A stretch of 21,973 bases of DNA from NCBI GenBank assembly GCA_945957075.1, contig CAMFJP010000005.1:1-21973 (forward strand). The letters run 5' to 3'. Under the pieces are notes generated by a model. That model saw only the letters and a list, made by a program, of their open reading frames with translations. It was not told the origin of the DNA and ran no database searches. Origin of the DNA: an uncultured Chlamydiae bacterium (GTDB lineage: Bacteria > Chlamydiota > Chlamydiia > Chlamydiales > Rhabdochlamydiaceae). The position numbers were made by a program, and so were the translations under genes. The first letter of the stretch is position 1. Each line of letters opens with the position of its first letter. Of this stretch, positions 15,979 to 21,973 are shown piece after piece.

Positions 15979-16867
15979 TGTTGTAGCTCTTATTCGCAAG
16001 CGCGCAGAGATGCTCTCTTCTGTGCGCCGTTTTTTTTCTTCTCGTAATATTTTAGAGGTAGATTGTCCAGCACTTTCTCCCTTTGCTTGTGTCGATGCCC
16101 ATATTGATGTGCTTGCAACTCCTGCCGGGTATTTGCATACCTCGCCAGAATATCGCATGAAAGGCCTTCTGGCGTCCGGTAGTGGCGATATCTATCAACT
16201 CAGTCACGTTTTTCGAGCCGAAGAGAAGGGTAAATTTCATCGCGTGGAATTTATGATGCTTGAGTGGTATCGCATTGGCATGTCTTATCAAGAATTCATT
16301 GAAGAGACCGTAGACTTTATTCGCTTTATTTTGGGCGATCTTTCTGTTCAGTATATCTCTTATAGAGAGGCGATGCAAGAGTATGCTGGAATCGATTATA
16401 TGGATGTATCTTTGCAGAAGTTGCAAGAGTTAACGGGTCTAACAGGATGGGATTTTCCAAGTCTTTTAGATTACATATTAACGACGTATGTTGAGCCCCA
16501 TTTTGATGACAGTGCTCTTTTTGTTCTTATGGATTATCCAGCAGATCAAGCAGCGCTTGCAAGAACATACTATAAGGAAGCTGAGCATGTTGCCAAGCGC
16601 TTTGAGATTTATCATCGTGGGCTCGAGCTTGCCAATGGCTACCATGAGCTCTCTGATCCCAAGGAGCAAAGAGAGCGTTTTAAACGGGCGAATATAGAAA
16701 GAGAGCGCCTTGGTAAACAAGCCCTTCCCATCGATGAACATTTCCTTTCCGCTTTGGAAAAAGGGCTTCCAGATTGCTGCGGTGTAGCCTGTGGTGTTGA
16801 CCGCCTTTTTTTACTTCAGCAGGGCGCCTCTAGCCTCGCAGAGATCTTTCCCTGGGAGGTTGTTTAA
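15962..16867 (+). CDS. epmA: EF-P lysine ligase (EpmA/GenX/PoxA type)
   Basis: Class II lysyl-tRNA-synthetase paralogue without the anticodon-binding domain; in E. coli it attaches (R)-beta-lysine to Lys34 of EF-P. The 301 residues match the family (E. coli 325). Seen are the start RAEMLSSVRRFFSSRNILEV, the motif 2 region LSHVFRAEEKGKFHRVEF (78-96), LELANGYHELSD in the lysine pocket and motif 3 GVACGVDRLFLL near the C-terminus. It begins inside efp and is translationally coupled to it, a strong sign of shared function. EpmB, the 2,3-aminomutase that makes beta-lysine, is not in this window. The last 38 bases overlap the end of the helicase gene on the other strand. Confidence 0.93.
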   Translation: MSLEFDVVALIRKRAEMLSSVRRFFSSRNILEVDCPALSPFACVDAHIDVLATPAGYLHTSPEYRMKGLLASGSGDIYQLSHVFRAEEKGKFHRVEFMMLEWYRIGMSYQEFIEETVDFIRFILGDLSVQYISYREAMQEYAGIDYMDVSLQKLQELTGLTGWDFPSLLDYILTTYVEPHFDDSALFVLMDYPADQAALARTYYKEAEHVAKRFEIYHRGLELANGYHELSDPKEQRERFKRANIERERLGKQALPIDEHFLSALEKGLPDCCGVACGVDRLFLLQQGASSLAEIFPWEVV

Positions 16868-18062
16868 AGGACTTTTTCGCCGGACGAAACCCTCTTTCTT
16901 TCCCATGGCGTGAAGGAAAGGGTTTTCTATCTTTTCTTCGCTGTTGTTGTTTTTGTGTTGGGCTTCTCGGATTTTCTTGTTGCTTTGGAGCGCTCGGATT
17001 CATCATGCGGTGAATCGCTTTCCATTTCAGGTGATCTCCTGGAGAGATAAGGCACATGGCGTGGCCTTCAGCTCCAGCTCTTCCGGTTCTTCCAATTCTA
17101 TGGATGTAGTCTTCAGGGGACGTGGGGAGGTCGTAGTTAATGACATGCATAACATGCGGGATATCAAGACCTCGTGCTGCAACATCTGTTGCAACTAAAA
17201 TGCGTGTTTTTTGCTGTCGGAAGGCATGAATAACCTTGCCGCGTCTTTGTTGAGAAAGGTCTCCGTGGATTGCGTGTGTGCTGTGCCCGTATTCTTTAAG
17301 TTCTTTAGAGAGTTTGTCGGCACCTCTTTTTGTTTTTACAAAAACGATAATGGATCCCTCCCGTTTTTCTAGATTTTCTAGAAGTATAGGGAATTTTTCT
17401 TCTTGAGATACGTGGATGTTTTCTAGTTTTACTTGAGCTGAGGGGGCGATCGTCGATCCAATAGAAATGCGTTCTGGGTTTTTTAGATATTTGGCTGTTA
17501 GTTTATTCATATTGGGAGGCAGAGTCGCTGAGAACATGAGCGTTTGTCTTGTTTCAGGTAGGAATTTTGCAATGTTGTCTAGTTGTATGCCAAATCCCAT
17601 ATCGAGCATGCGGTCTGCTTCATCGATCACTAAAAAATGCGTCGCATCTAGACTTAATGTTTTTCTGTTTAAATGGTCTGTAACTCTACCTGGTGTTCCG
17701 ACGATCACACGAGGATGTCTTCTAAGTTCTGAGACCTCTTTAAAGATAGAGGTTCCTCCGATGAGAAGTGTGACTCTAACGGAATTTAGTCGTTGTAGAG
17801 TTTGTTGCACTTGCATAGCAAGCTCTCTTGTTGGAGCTAGGATAAGAGCTGTGTGTTTTGGGTTTTGGCTGAGGTGGGAGAGCATCGGGATAACATAAGC
17901 AAGGGTTTTGCCAGTTCCTGTTTGCGCAGAAGCGAGCACATCTGCTCCTTTCAAAGCAATAGGGATGGTTGCTGCCTGGACAGGGGTTGGATCTTGAATG
18001 TGCATCGCATTCAAGGCTTCGATGAGGGCAGGGTCTATGGAATACTGTGTAAAATTTGACAT
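16830..18062 (-). CDS. DEAD-box ATP-dependent RNA helicase, RhlE-like
   Basis: Unwinds RNA duplexes, probably in ribosome assembly or RNA turnover. It has 410 residues. The Q motif (PTPVQ), Walker A AQTGTGKT (46-53), PTRELA, GG, TPGR, DEAD (147-150), SAT (178-180), ARGLD and HRIGRTGRAG are all present in the right order. A basic, Pro- and Gln-rich tail from about residue 355 resembles RhlE-type RNA-binding tails. The ATG at 18062 has AGGA five bases upstream. The 3' end overlaps the 3' end of epmA by 38 bases in a convergent layout, and the gene is divergent from the rRNA methyltransferase. Confidence 0.95.
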   Translation of the reverse strand: MSNFTQYSIDPALIEALNAMHIQDPTPVQAATIPIALKGADVLASAQTGTGKTLAYVIPMLSHLSQNPKHTALILAPTRELAMQVQQTLQRLNSVRVTLLIGGTSIFKEVSELRRHPRVIVGTPGRVTDHLNRKTLSLDATHFLVIDEADRMLDMGFGIQLDNIAKFLPETRQTLMFSATLPPNMNKLTAKYLKNPERISIGSTIAPSAQVKLENIHVSQEEKFPILLENLEKREGSIIVFVKTKRGADKLSKELKEYGHSTHAIHGDLSQQRRGKVIHAFRQQKTRILVATDVAARGLDIPHVMHVINYDLPTSPEDYIHRIGRTGRAGAEGHAMCLISPGDHLKWKAIHRMMNPSAPKQQENPRSPTQKQQQRRKDRKPFPSRHGKERGFRPAKKSFKQPPRERSLRG

Positions 18063-18083
18063 TTTTTCCTATAAGGTTTGATG

Positions 18084-18100
18084 AAATCAATAATTGATTT
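18084..18100. promoter_or_regulatory. 17-base perfect palindrome in the helicase/rlmD divergent region
   Basis: AAATCAAT and ATTGATTT flank a central A, 22 bases upstream of the helicase ATG. It could be an operator or a hairpin in the helicase 5' leader. It is AT-rich, so chance is a fair alternative. Confidence 0.3.
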
Positions 18101-18152
18101 GTGTAAGGCATGTGAGTATACCTCAAGAAGGGTGCTTTATGCACGACTTTTC

Positions 18153-18182
18153 TTGCTATCACTATTCTTTTGCTGTTATAAT
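18153..18182 (+). promoter_or_regulatory. Predicted sigma-70-type promoter for the rRNA methyltransferase gene
   Basis: TTGCTA (18153-18158), an 18-base spacer and a perfect TATAAT (18177-18182). Initiation near 18189 would leave a 25-base leader before the ATG at 18214, which shows no clear Shine-Dalgarno sequence. Confidence 0.55.
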
Positions 18183-18213
18183 CGGATGTTTTTAAATACG
18201 TTAAAATAAATCT

Positions 18214-19560
18214 ATGCCAGAAATAAATGAAATTTTTTTTATAGAAATCGATGGACTTGGGCATAGCGGCGAAGGAGTCGGGCACCTGGATGGTTATGCC
18301 GTTTTTGTTGATGGGGCGCTTCCCGGGGAACGGGTAGAGGTGCGCCTTATCGAGCGCAAGAAGCGGTACGGCCGGGCGCAGCTTATTAAGGTACATAAGG
18401 CGTCAAAAGAGAGAAGTGAGCCTCCTTGCTCTGTGTTTGGTAAATGTGGGGGGTGTCAGCTTATGCACCTATCTTATGAAAAACAACTTGAGGTAAAAAC
18501 CAGGCGTGTTATCGATGCTCTTACACGCATTGGACAAATAGCAGATCCGCCTGTTGCCGCCTGTATTGGTTCAGACCTTTCGCTTGCCTATAGAAATAAG
18601 ATTCAAATCCCCGTAAGAGAGGGAGCTCATGGGGCAGCGCTTGGGCTTTATGCTAGGGCTTCTCATCATTTGGTTGAAGTGGAAAGCTGTCATATTCATT
18701 GCAGTTTAGGAGAAGAGGTTTATCAAAAGGCACAAGATTGTATAAAAAAAGCTTCAATTGCTGCCTATGATCCAATTACAGAAGCAGGGGAGCTGCGTCA
18801 TCTTCTGATTAAAACCGCGATGCGCAGTCAAGAGGTCCTCGTGATTTTGATCACAAATCAAACGCCCTCTCCAGCTCTTTTTTCTCTTGCAAGAGCACTA
18901 ATGGTATCTCATCCAGCTGTAAAGGGGGTCGTCCATAATTTGCAGTCTGGGCGAGGCAATGTTATCTTGGGGAGCGTCTACACGGTTTTAGAGGGCCAGG
19001 GGACGATACAAGAAAAGCTCTTTGATATGACGTTTAGTATTTCTCCTGCTTCCTTTTTTCAGATCAATCCAGGACAAGCGGAAAGGTTATACAGCAGGGC
19101 CATTGAGTATGCAGATCTTGGGGAGGGGGCAACTGTTGTAGATGCTTATTGTGGCGTAGGGACGTTGTCTTTATGCTTTGCTCGCTCTGCAAAACAGGTG
19201 ATTGGTATTGAGTGTATTCAGGAGGCTGTCGAAGATGCACGGGCTAATGCTTTAGCCAATCACATTCATAATGCCGTATTTACGTGCGCACACGCCGAGG
19301 ATTTTATGCGTACGCTTGTGGATGTTGATGTTGTGCTTTTAAATCCTCCGCGTAAAGGCTGTGAGCGCTTGGTCCTTTCTGAAGTAGAAAGATTGCAACC
19401 AAAGACTGTAATCTATATATCTTGTGATCCAACAACACTTGCTCGTGATAGTGCACATCTGATCACAGGGGGGTATACGTTGGATGCAGTGCAGCCCTAT
19501 GATATGTTTCCGCAAACAGCGCATGTGGAGTGTGTGGCAAAGTTTAGCCTTAGAACATAG
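18214..19560 (+). CDS. rlmD: 23S rRNA (uracil-C5)-methyltransferase, RlmD/RumA family
   Basis: Transfers a methyl group from S-adenosylmethionine to C5 of a uridine in 23S rRNA. It has 448 residues. A TRAM RNA-binding domain comes first (about 8-62). The [4Fe-4S] cluster cysteines follow at 72, 78 and 81 (CSVFGKCGGC), with a fourth at 159. The methyltransferase core has SFFQINPGQAERLY, the SAM loop VVDAYCGVGTLSL, LLNPPRKGC and the catalytic YISCDPTTLARD with Cys404 as probable nucleophile. Target position (U1939 alone, U747, or both as in RlmCD) cannot be decided from sequence alone, so the symbol is provisional. An MFS gene follows after 31 bases. Confidence 0.92.
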   Translation: MPEINEIFFIEIDGLGHSGEGVGHLDGYAVFVDGALPGERVEVRLIERKKRYGRAQLIKVHKASKERSEPPCSVFGKCGGCQLMHLSYEKQLEVKTRRVIDALTRIGQIADPPVAACIGSDLSLAYRNKIQIPVREGAHGAALGLYARASHHLVEVESCHIHCSLGEEVYQKAQDCIKKASIAAYDPITEAGELRHLLIKTAMRSQEVLVILITNQTPSPALFSLARALMVSHPAVKGVVHNLQSGRGNVILGSVYTVLEGQGTIQEKLFDMTFSISPASFFQINPGQAERLYSRAIEYADLGEGATVVDAYCGVGTLSLCFARSAKQVIGIECIQEAVEDARANALANHIHNAVFTCAHAEDFMRTLVDVDVVLLNPPRKGCERLVLSEVERLQPKTVIYISCDPTTLARDSAHLITGGYTLDAVQPYDMFPQTAHVECVAKFSLRT

Positions 19561-19591
19561 GCTATTTTAAAGTAGAACTTCTAGGTAATAT

Positions 19592-20746
19592 ATGTTGTTT
19601 ACCCTTCTTTTTCTGATGCCCTTTGCTTCGATTGCAGCAGTCCTTTTTACTCCCTCTTTGCCCGAGGTTGCAGGTCATTTTGGTGTGAGTGAATCTGTTG
19701 CAGGGTCCTCTGTCACAACGTTTCTTTTTGGTTATGCTTTTGGGAATTTGCCTTATGGTCCTATTGCTAAGCGCTATGGGAGGAAAGTGGCTATTTGGTG
19801 TGGCCTTCTTTTGACTATAGTTGGAACATGTGTGATTTTGTTTGCTGGCTTAGCTCATACGTGGAGTTTATTTCTTATTGGAAGATTTATTTCTGCCTTG
19901 GGGAGTAGTGTAGGGATGAAGATTGCCTTTACAATCATTGGGGATGTTTTTGAGGGGACAAAGCTTACAAAAGTGATTTCTCTTGCAACGTTGAGTTTTG
20001 CAATAGCTCCAGGTCTTGCCGTAGCCGCTGGGGGCTTTTTAACAGAGGCGTTTGGGTGGGAAAGTTGTTTTTATGCTTTAATACTCTATTGCGTGATGTT
20101 AGCTGCTTTTGTGATCAGGCTTCCTGAAACAGCGCCCCGGCTAGATGCGGCTGCGCTTAATATAGCAAAGATTATCGAAGGCTTTAGATGTACGTTTAAA
20201 AACTATCAGTTAGTTTATGCATCTCTTGTTTTGGGCGCTGTCACATCCATCATTTATCTCTTTGCAACTGTTGCGCCCTTTCTTGCCATTGAGCAGTTAA
20301 AAATGGATCCATCCTTATATGGTCTTTTAAATTGCATTCCACCCCTTGGCCTTCTAGCGGGTTCTTTTGCCTCTCATGTGCTTTCGTCTAAACGAAATAA
20401 ATTAGATATTATTCGTATTGGAGCTTTTTGCTCTTTAGCTACCTCATTAATTATTTTAGGTTTTTTTCTTTTTGGCGCTTTTAACATTGTTACCCTCTTT
20501 TTCCCTATACCCTTTCTCTATTTTGGCTCATCTCTTATTTTTAATAACTCTTCTTCGATAGCCTTAGAACAGGTGCAGGATAAGTCTAATGGCTCTGCAG
20601 TCATGGGTTTTATTAATATGACTTTTGCTACGCTGGTTGTTCTTTTCGCAAGTATGGTGCATACGCCTGTCATGATGGGATCTGTTTTGGTGGCTCTTAT
20701 AATTTTCGTGTGCTTTTTGCAATACAAATTAAGAGTGAGTCTATAG
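19592..20746 (+). CDS. MFS exporter, Bcr/CflA-like (DHA1) family
   Basis: Twelve-helix proton-coupled exporter of the drug:H+ antiporter-1 group. It has 384 residues and is hydrophobic throughout. TM1 contains LPEVAGHFGVSES, typical of Bcr/CflA proteins; the loop 2-3 motif A is GPIAKRYGRKVAIWCG; TM4 has GRFISALGSSVGM; and TM5 carries an antiporter-like IAPGLAVAAGGFL. The substrate is unknown. The ATG at 19592 has a short AGG eight bases upstream. It probably shares the promoter before the rRNA methyltransferase. Its stop codon lies within the start of its own terminator hairpin. Confidence 0.88.
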   Translation: MLFTLLFLMPFASIAAVLFTPSLPEVAGHFGVSESVAGSSVTTFLFGYAFGNLPYGPIAKRYGRKVAIWCGLLLTIVGTCVILFAGLAHTWSLFLIGRFISALGSSVGMKIAFTIIGDVFEGTKLTKVISLATLSFAIAPGLAVAAGGFLTEAFGWESCFYALILYCVMLAAFVIRLPETAPRLDAAALNIAKIIEGFRCTFKNYQLVYASLVLGAVTSIIYLFATVAPFLAIEQLKMDPSLYGLLNCIPPLGLLAGSFASHVLSSKRNKLDIIRIGAFCSLATSLIILGFFLFGAFNIVTLFFPIPFLYFGSSLIFNNSSSIALEQVQDKSNGSAVMGFINMTFATLVVLFASMVHTPVMMGSVLVALIIFVCFLQYKLRVSL

Positions 20747-20804
20747 ACCTTTTATATAACTTGCTTGCTAAAAACAGTTCTGAGATATAGACTCGCTTTT
20801 TTTT
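20737..20804 (+). terminator. Rho-independent-type terminator of the MFS gene
   Basis: GAGTCTATA (20737-20745, overlapping the stop codon) pairs perfectly with TATAGACTC (20786-20794), followed by GC and eight T (20797-20804). The long loop starts with TAGACCTTTTATATAACTTGC, which resembles the first 20 bases of the interspersed repeat and may be a degenerate copy. The next transcription unit's riboswitch starts directly after the T-run. Confidence 0.65.
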
Positions 20805-20805
20805 A

Positions 20806-20890
20806 ACACCAGGGGTGCTGAGTCGCTAAAAGCAACTTAGCTGAGAGAGTCCCTTATACCTGATCTGGGTAGAGCCAGCGTAGGAAGTGT
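20806..20890 (+). ncRNA. TPP riboswitch (THI element)
   Basis: Thiamine-pyrophosphate-binding leader RNA. The closing stem P1 is ACAC (20806-20809) with GTGT (20887-20890). The conserved GGGGTGC, the pyrimidine-sensor motif GCTGAGA and the pyrophosphate-sensor arm ACCTGATCTGGG...GCCAGCGTAGG all occur in order and spacing. It precedes a ThiE-like gene by about 150 bases, the expected context. On binding TPP it should lower expression of the downstream genes. No separate promoter of good quality is visible between the preceding terminator and P1; a weak candidate (TTGCTT, 17 bases, GATATA at 20784-20789) lies inside the terminator hairpin. Confidence 0.93.
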
Positions 20891-20919
20891 GAATGTATAC
20901 AAACAGTCATTTTTTCTTA

Positions 20920-20975
20920 TTAGACATCTTATTTAACTCCATTTGTTTGGTAGCGCCGCGCTTTTTGGCAGCTTT
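20920..20975 (+). repeat. Interspersed repeat copy R6 within the riboswitch leader
   Basis: TTAGACATCTTATTTAACTC, then CATTTGTTTGGTAGCGC and CGCGCTTTTTGGCAGCTT, matches R1 and R4 along about 50 bases. It lies between the aptamer and the ThiE-like gene, so it is transcribed as part of the expression platform. Confidence 0.7.
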
Positions 20976-21034
20976 AAACCCAAATTTCTTGGCAATCGGG
21001 TTTCTCTGGTGTTTTCATTTTTTTAAACCAGGAG
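20976..21034 (+). promoter_or_regulatory. Candidate expression platform of the TPP riboswitch
   Basis: Two possible hairpins follow the repeat. AAACCC (20976-20981) pairs with GGGTTT (20998-21003). CTCTGGTGTTT (21004-21014) can pair with AAACCAGGAG (21025-21034) with two bulges, which would cover the AGGAG ribosome-binding site of the next gene. This suggests control of translation initiation; the pairing is inferred by eye. Confidence 0.4.
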
Positions 21035-21041
21035 TTCCGAT

Positions 21042-21749
21042 ATGTCGCCCAGCTGTCGTTCAATGTCGTCTTTGAGTCGCTTGCCTAATTTAAGAGGTAG
21101 ATTCGATTGTGATCTATCACTATATCTTGTAGCAAATAGACCATCCTTTTCAGATGAAAATGTATTTTTTTCAAAAATTAGATCTGCTGTCCAGGGCGGT
21201 GTGTCATGTGTGCAATTTAGAGATCATCAAAACAATGTGTCTGAGGCTATAAGAACGGCGTTACGTCTTAAACAAATCCTTCAGGGAACACCTCTTTTTA
21301 TCAATACTCTTCAATCCTTTGATGTTGTGCATGCTGTCGATGCAGAAGGAATTTACCTTGAAGACAACTTTTCGTATTGGGAAGCCCGCAAACTACTGGG
21401 TAGAAAAGCAGTTATTGGTGTTCCTATAAAGACAATGGAAGAGCTTTTAGCATTAGGAAACCAAAGCGATGTTGATTACGTTAGTGTCAAAGTGTCACCC
21501 TCTAAGAAAACTTGTCCTAGAAATGATCACGTATGGGGAATCGAAGGATTGCGTAACGTGCGAGCTAGCATTTCTCATCGTATCGTAGCCATAGGAGGTT
21601 TGAATGTAGCCTGTGTTGAACCGGTTTACAGAGAACTGCGATTAGAGGATGGAATAGCCATGGCAGGTGGATTGATGGATCAAGAGGCTCCAGAAGAAAC
21701 TGCTCGAAAAATACAGTCTATCAAACAAAAAATAAGGGAGGAAAGATGA
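21042..21749 (+). CDS. ThiE/TenI-like protein, diverged thiamine-phosphate synthase
   Basis: Related to ThiE, which joins hydroxymethylpyrimidine pyrophosphate to thiazole phosphate, and to TenI. It has 235 residues with a TIM-barrel pattern: LYLVANRP (strand 1), CVQFRDH (57-62), PLFINT (84-89), AEGIYLED (101-108), EARKLLGRKAVIGV, DYVSVKVSPSKKT and VAIGGLNV (182-189). The TPP riboswitch upstream supports a thiamine role. Several ThiE signature residues differ: the Lys after QxR is His62, the Asp of the IND motif is Thr89, HLGQxD is reduced to YLED, and the Ser of GVSxH is Pro. It may be inactive, TenI-like or changed in specificity. Start ATG 21042 has AGGAG seven bases upstream. The stop overlaps the next ATG (ATGA). 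Confidence 0.8.
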   Translation: MSPSCRSMSSLSRLPNLRGRFDCDLSLYLVANRPSFSDENVFFSKIRSAVQGGVSCVQFRDHQNNVSEAIRTALRLKQILQGTPLFINTLQSFDVVHAVDAEGIYLEDNFSYWEARKLLGRKAVIGVPIKTMEELLALGNQSDVDYVSVKVSPSKKTCPRNDHVWGIEGLRNVRASISHRIVAIGGLNVACVEPVYRELRLEDGIAMAGGLMDQEAPEETARKIQSIKQKIREER

Positions 21750-21973
21750 CAACAACCTCTCGTAGACAGTTGTGGAATGCCTGTTTTGGCAATCTTTTTG
21801 AACACTATGACACAGCATTATTTGGTTTTTTATCTCCTTTTTTGGCCTCCTTAATTTTTCCAGATAAAGAACCTGTTATAGCTCTTATTTTAACTTACGC
21901 TATCATTCCTTTGGGGATGTTGGCTCGTCCTATTGGATCTCTTGTATTTGGCTATATTGGCGATGTTTATGGG
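21746..21973 (+). CDS. MFS transporter, metabolite:H+ symporter (MHS/ProP-like) family, 3' end beyond window
   Basis: Seventy-six codons are visible. ACFGNLFEHYDTALFGFLSP is the classic TM1 of the MHS family (ProP, KgtP, ShiA relatives), and LARPIGSLVFGYIGDVYG gives TM2 and the start of MFS motif A. The ATG overlaps the stop of the ThiE-like gene (ATGA) and has a strong GGGAGGAAAG just upstream, so it is under the same TPP riboswitch. This points to uptake of thiamine, a thiamine phosphate or a precursor, but that is inference from context; MHS members transport many compounds. Confidence 0.85.
   Translation, partial: MTTTSRRQLWNACFGNLFEHYDTALFGFLSPFLASLIFPDKEPVIALILTYAIIPLGMLARPIGSLVFGYIGDVYG

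Noticed and set aside
17776..18396. 206-codon minus-strand frame spanning the helicase/rlmD gap
   Set aside because: It overlaps two well-supported genes in other frames and has no recognisable domain or start signal.
20893..21075. Sixty-codon frame after the TPP aptamer, possible leader peptide
   Set aside because: It consists largely of the translated repeat R6, has no ribosome-binding site and overlaps the ThiE-like start; similar peptide strings arise wherever the repeat occurs.
1..21973. CRISPR array, tRNA or rRNA genes, restriction or phage-defence systems
   Set aside because: Looked for regularly spaced direct repeats, cloverleaf-like segments and defence or integrase motifs; none found. 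The dispersed repeats are irregularly spaced and in both orientations.

Overview
The window looks like a chromosomal segment of a Gram-negative, host-associated bacterium, most plausibly a Chlamydia-like (Chlamydiota) organism. The grounds are an Inc-like protein (paired membrane helices plus coiled coil), an EF-P gene next to its GenX/EpmA-type ligase, weak or absent Shine-Dalgarno sites at many genes, moderate GC, and a family of short intergenic repeats. This placement is inference; no single marker gene proves it.

Left part (1-10371, all minus strand, so read right to left): an NtrC-type sigma-54 activator with a degenerate receiver domain, a membrane-bound sensory class III adenylate cyclase 4 bases after it, and a large AsmA-like envelope protein overlapping the cyclase end. 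After a 44-base gap carrying a good promoter comes a tripartite RND efflux operon: outer-membrane lipoprotein, membrane-fusion lipoprotein and inner-membrane pump. The three efflux genes overlap one another, and the pump runs off the window at base 1.

Middle (10385-14579): divergent from the activator is a lipoprotein of the peptidase M15 type, followed 6 bases later by glutamine-dependent NAD synthetase. A perfect palindrome separates these from a convergent pair, DNA-3-methyladenine glycosylase I and a short AMP-nucleosidase-type enzyme. Copies of a ~57-base repeat sit in the divergent promoter region (two, facing each other) and on both sides of the AMP nucleosidase gene.

Right part (14580-20746): an Inc-like membrane/coiled-coil protein, elongation factor P and the EF-P lysine ligase form a tight plus-strand operon. 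A RhlE-like DEAD-box helicase on the minus strand overlaps the ligase 3' end. Divergent from the helicase are RlmD-type 23S rRNA uracil methyltransferase and a Bcr/CflA-type MFS exporter ending in a terminator.

Right edge (20806-21973): a clear TPP riboswitch lies directly after that terminator and controls a diverged ThiE-like protein and an overlapping MHS-family MFS transporter that runs off the window. This is the most notable cassette: a thiamine-responsive unit whose ThiE protein has lost key residues and whose transporter is a candidate thiamine-related importer. Its leader also contains a copy of the interspersed repeat and a possible Shine-Dalgarno-sequestering hairpin.
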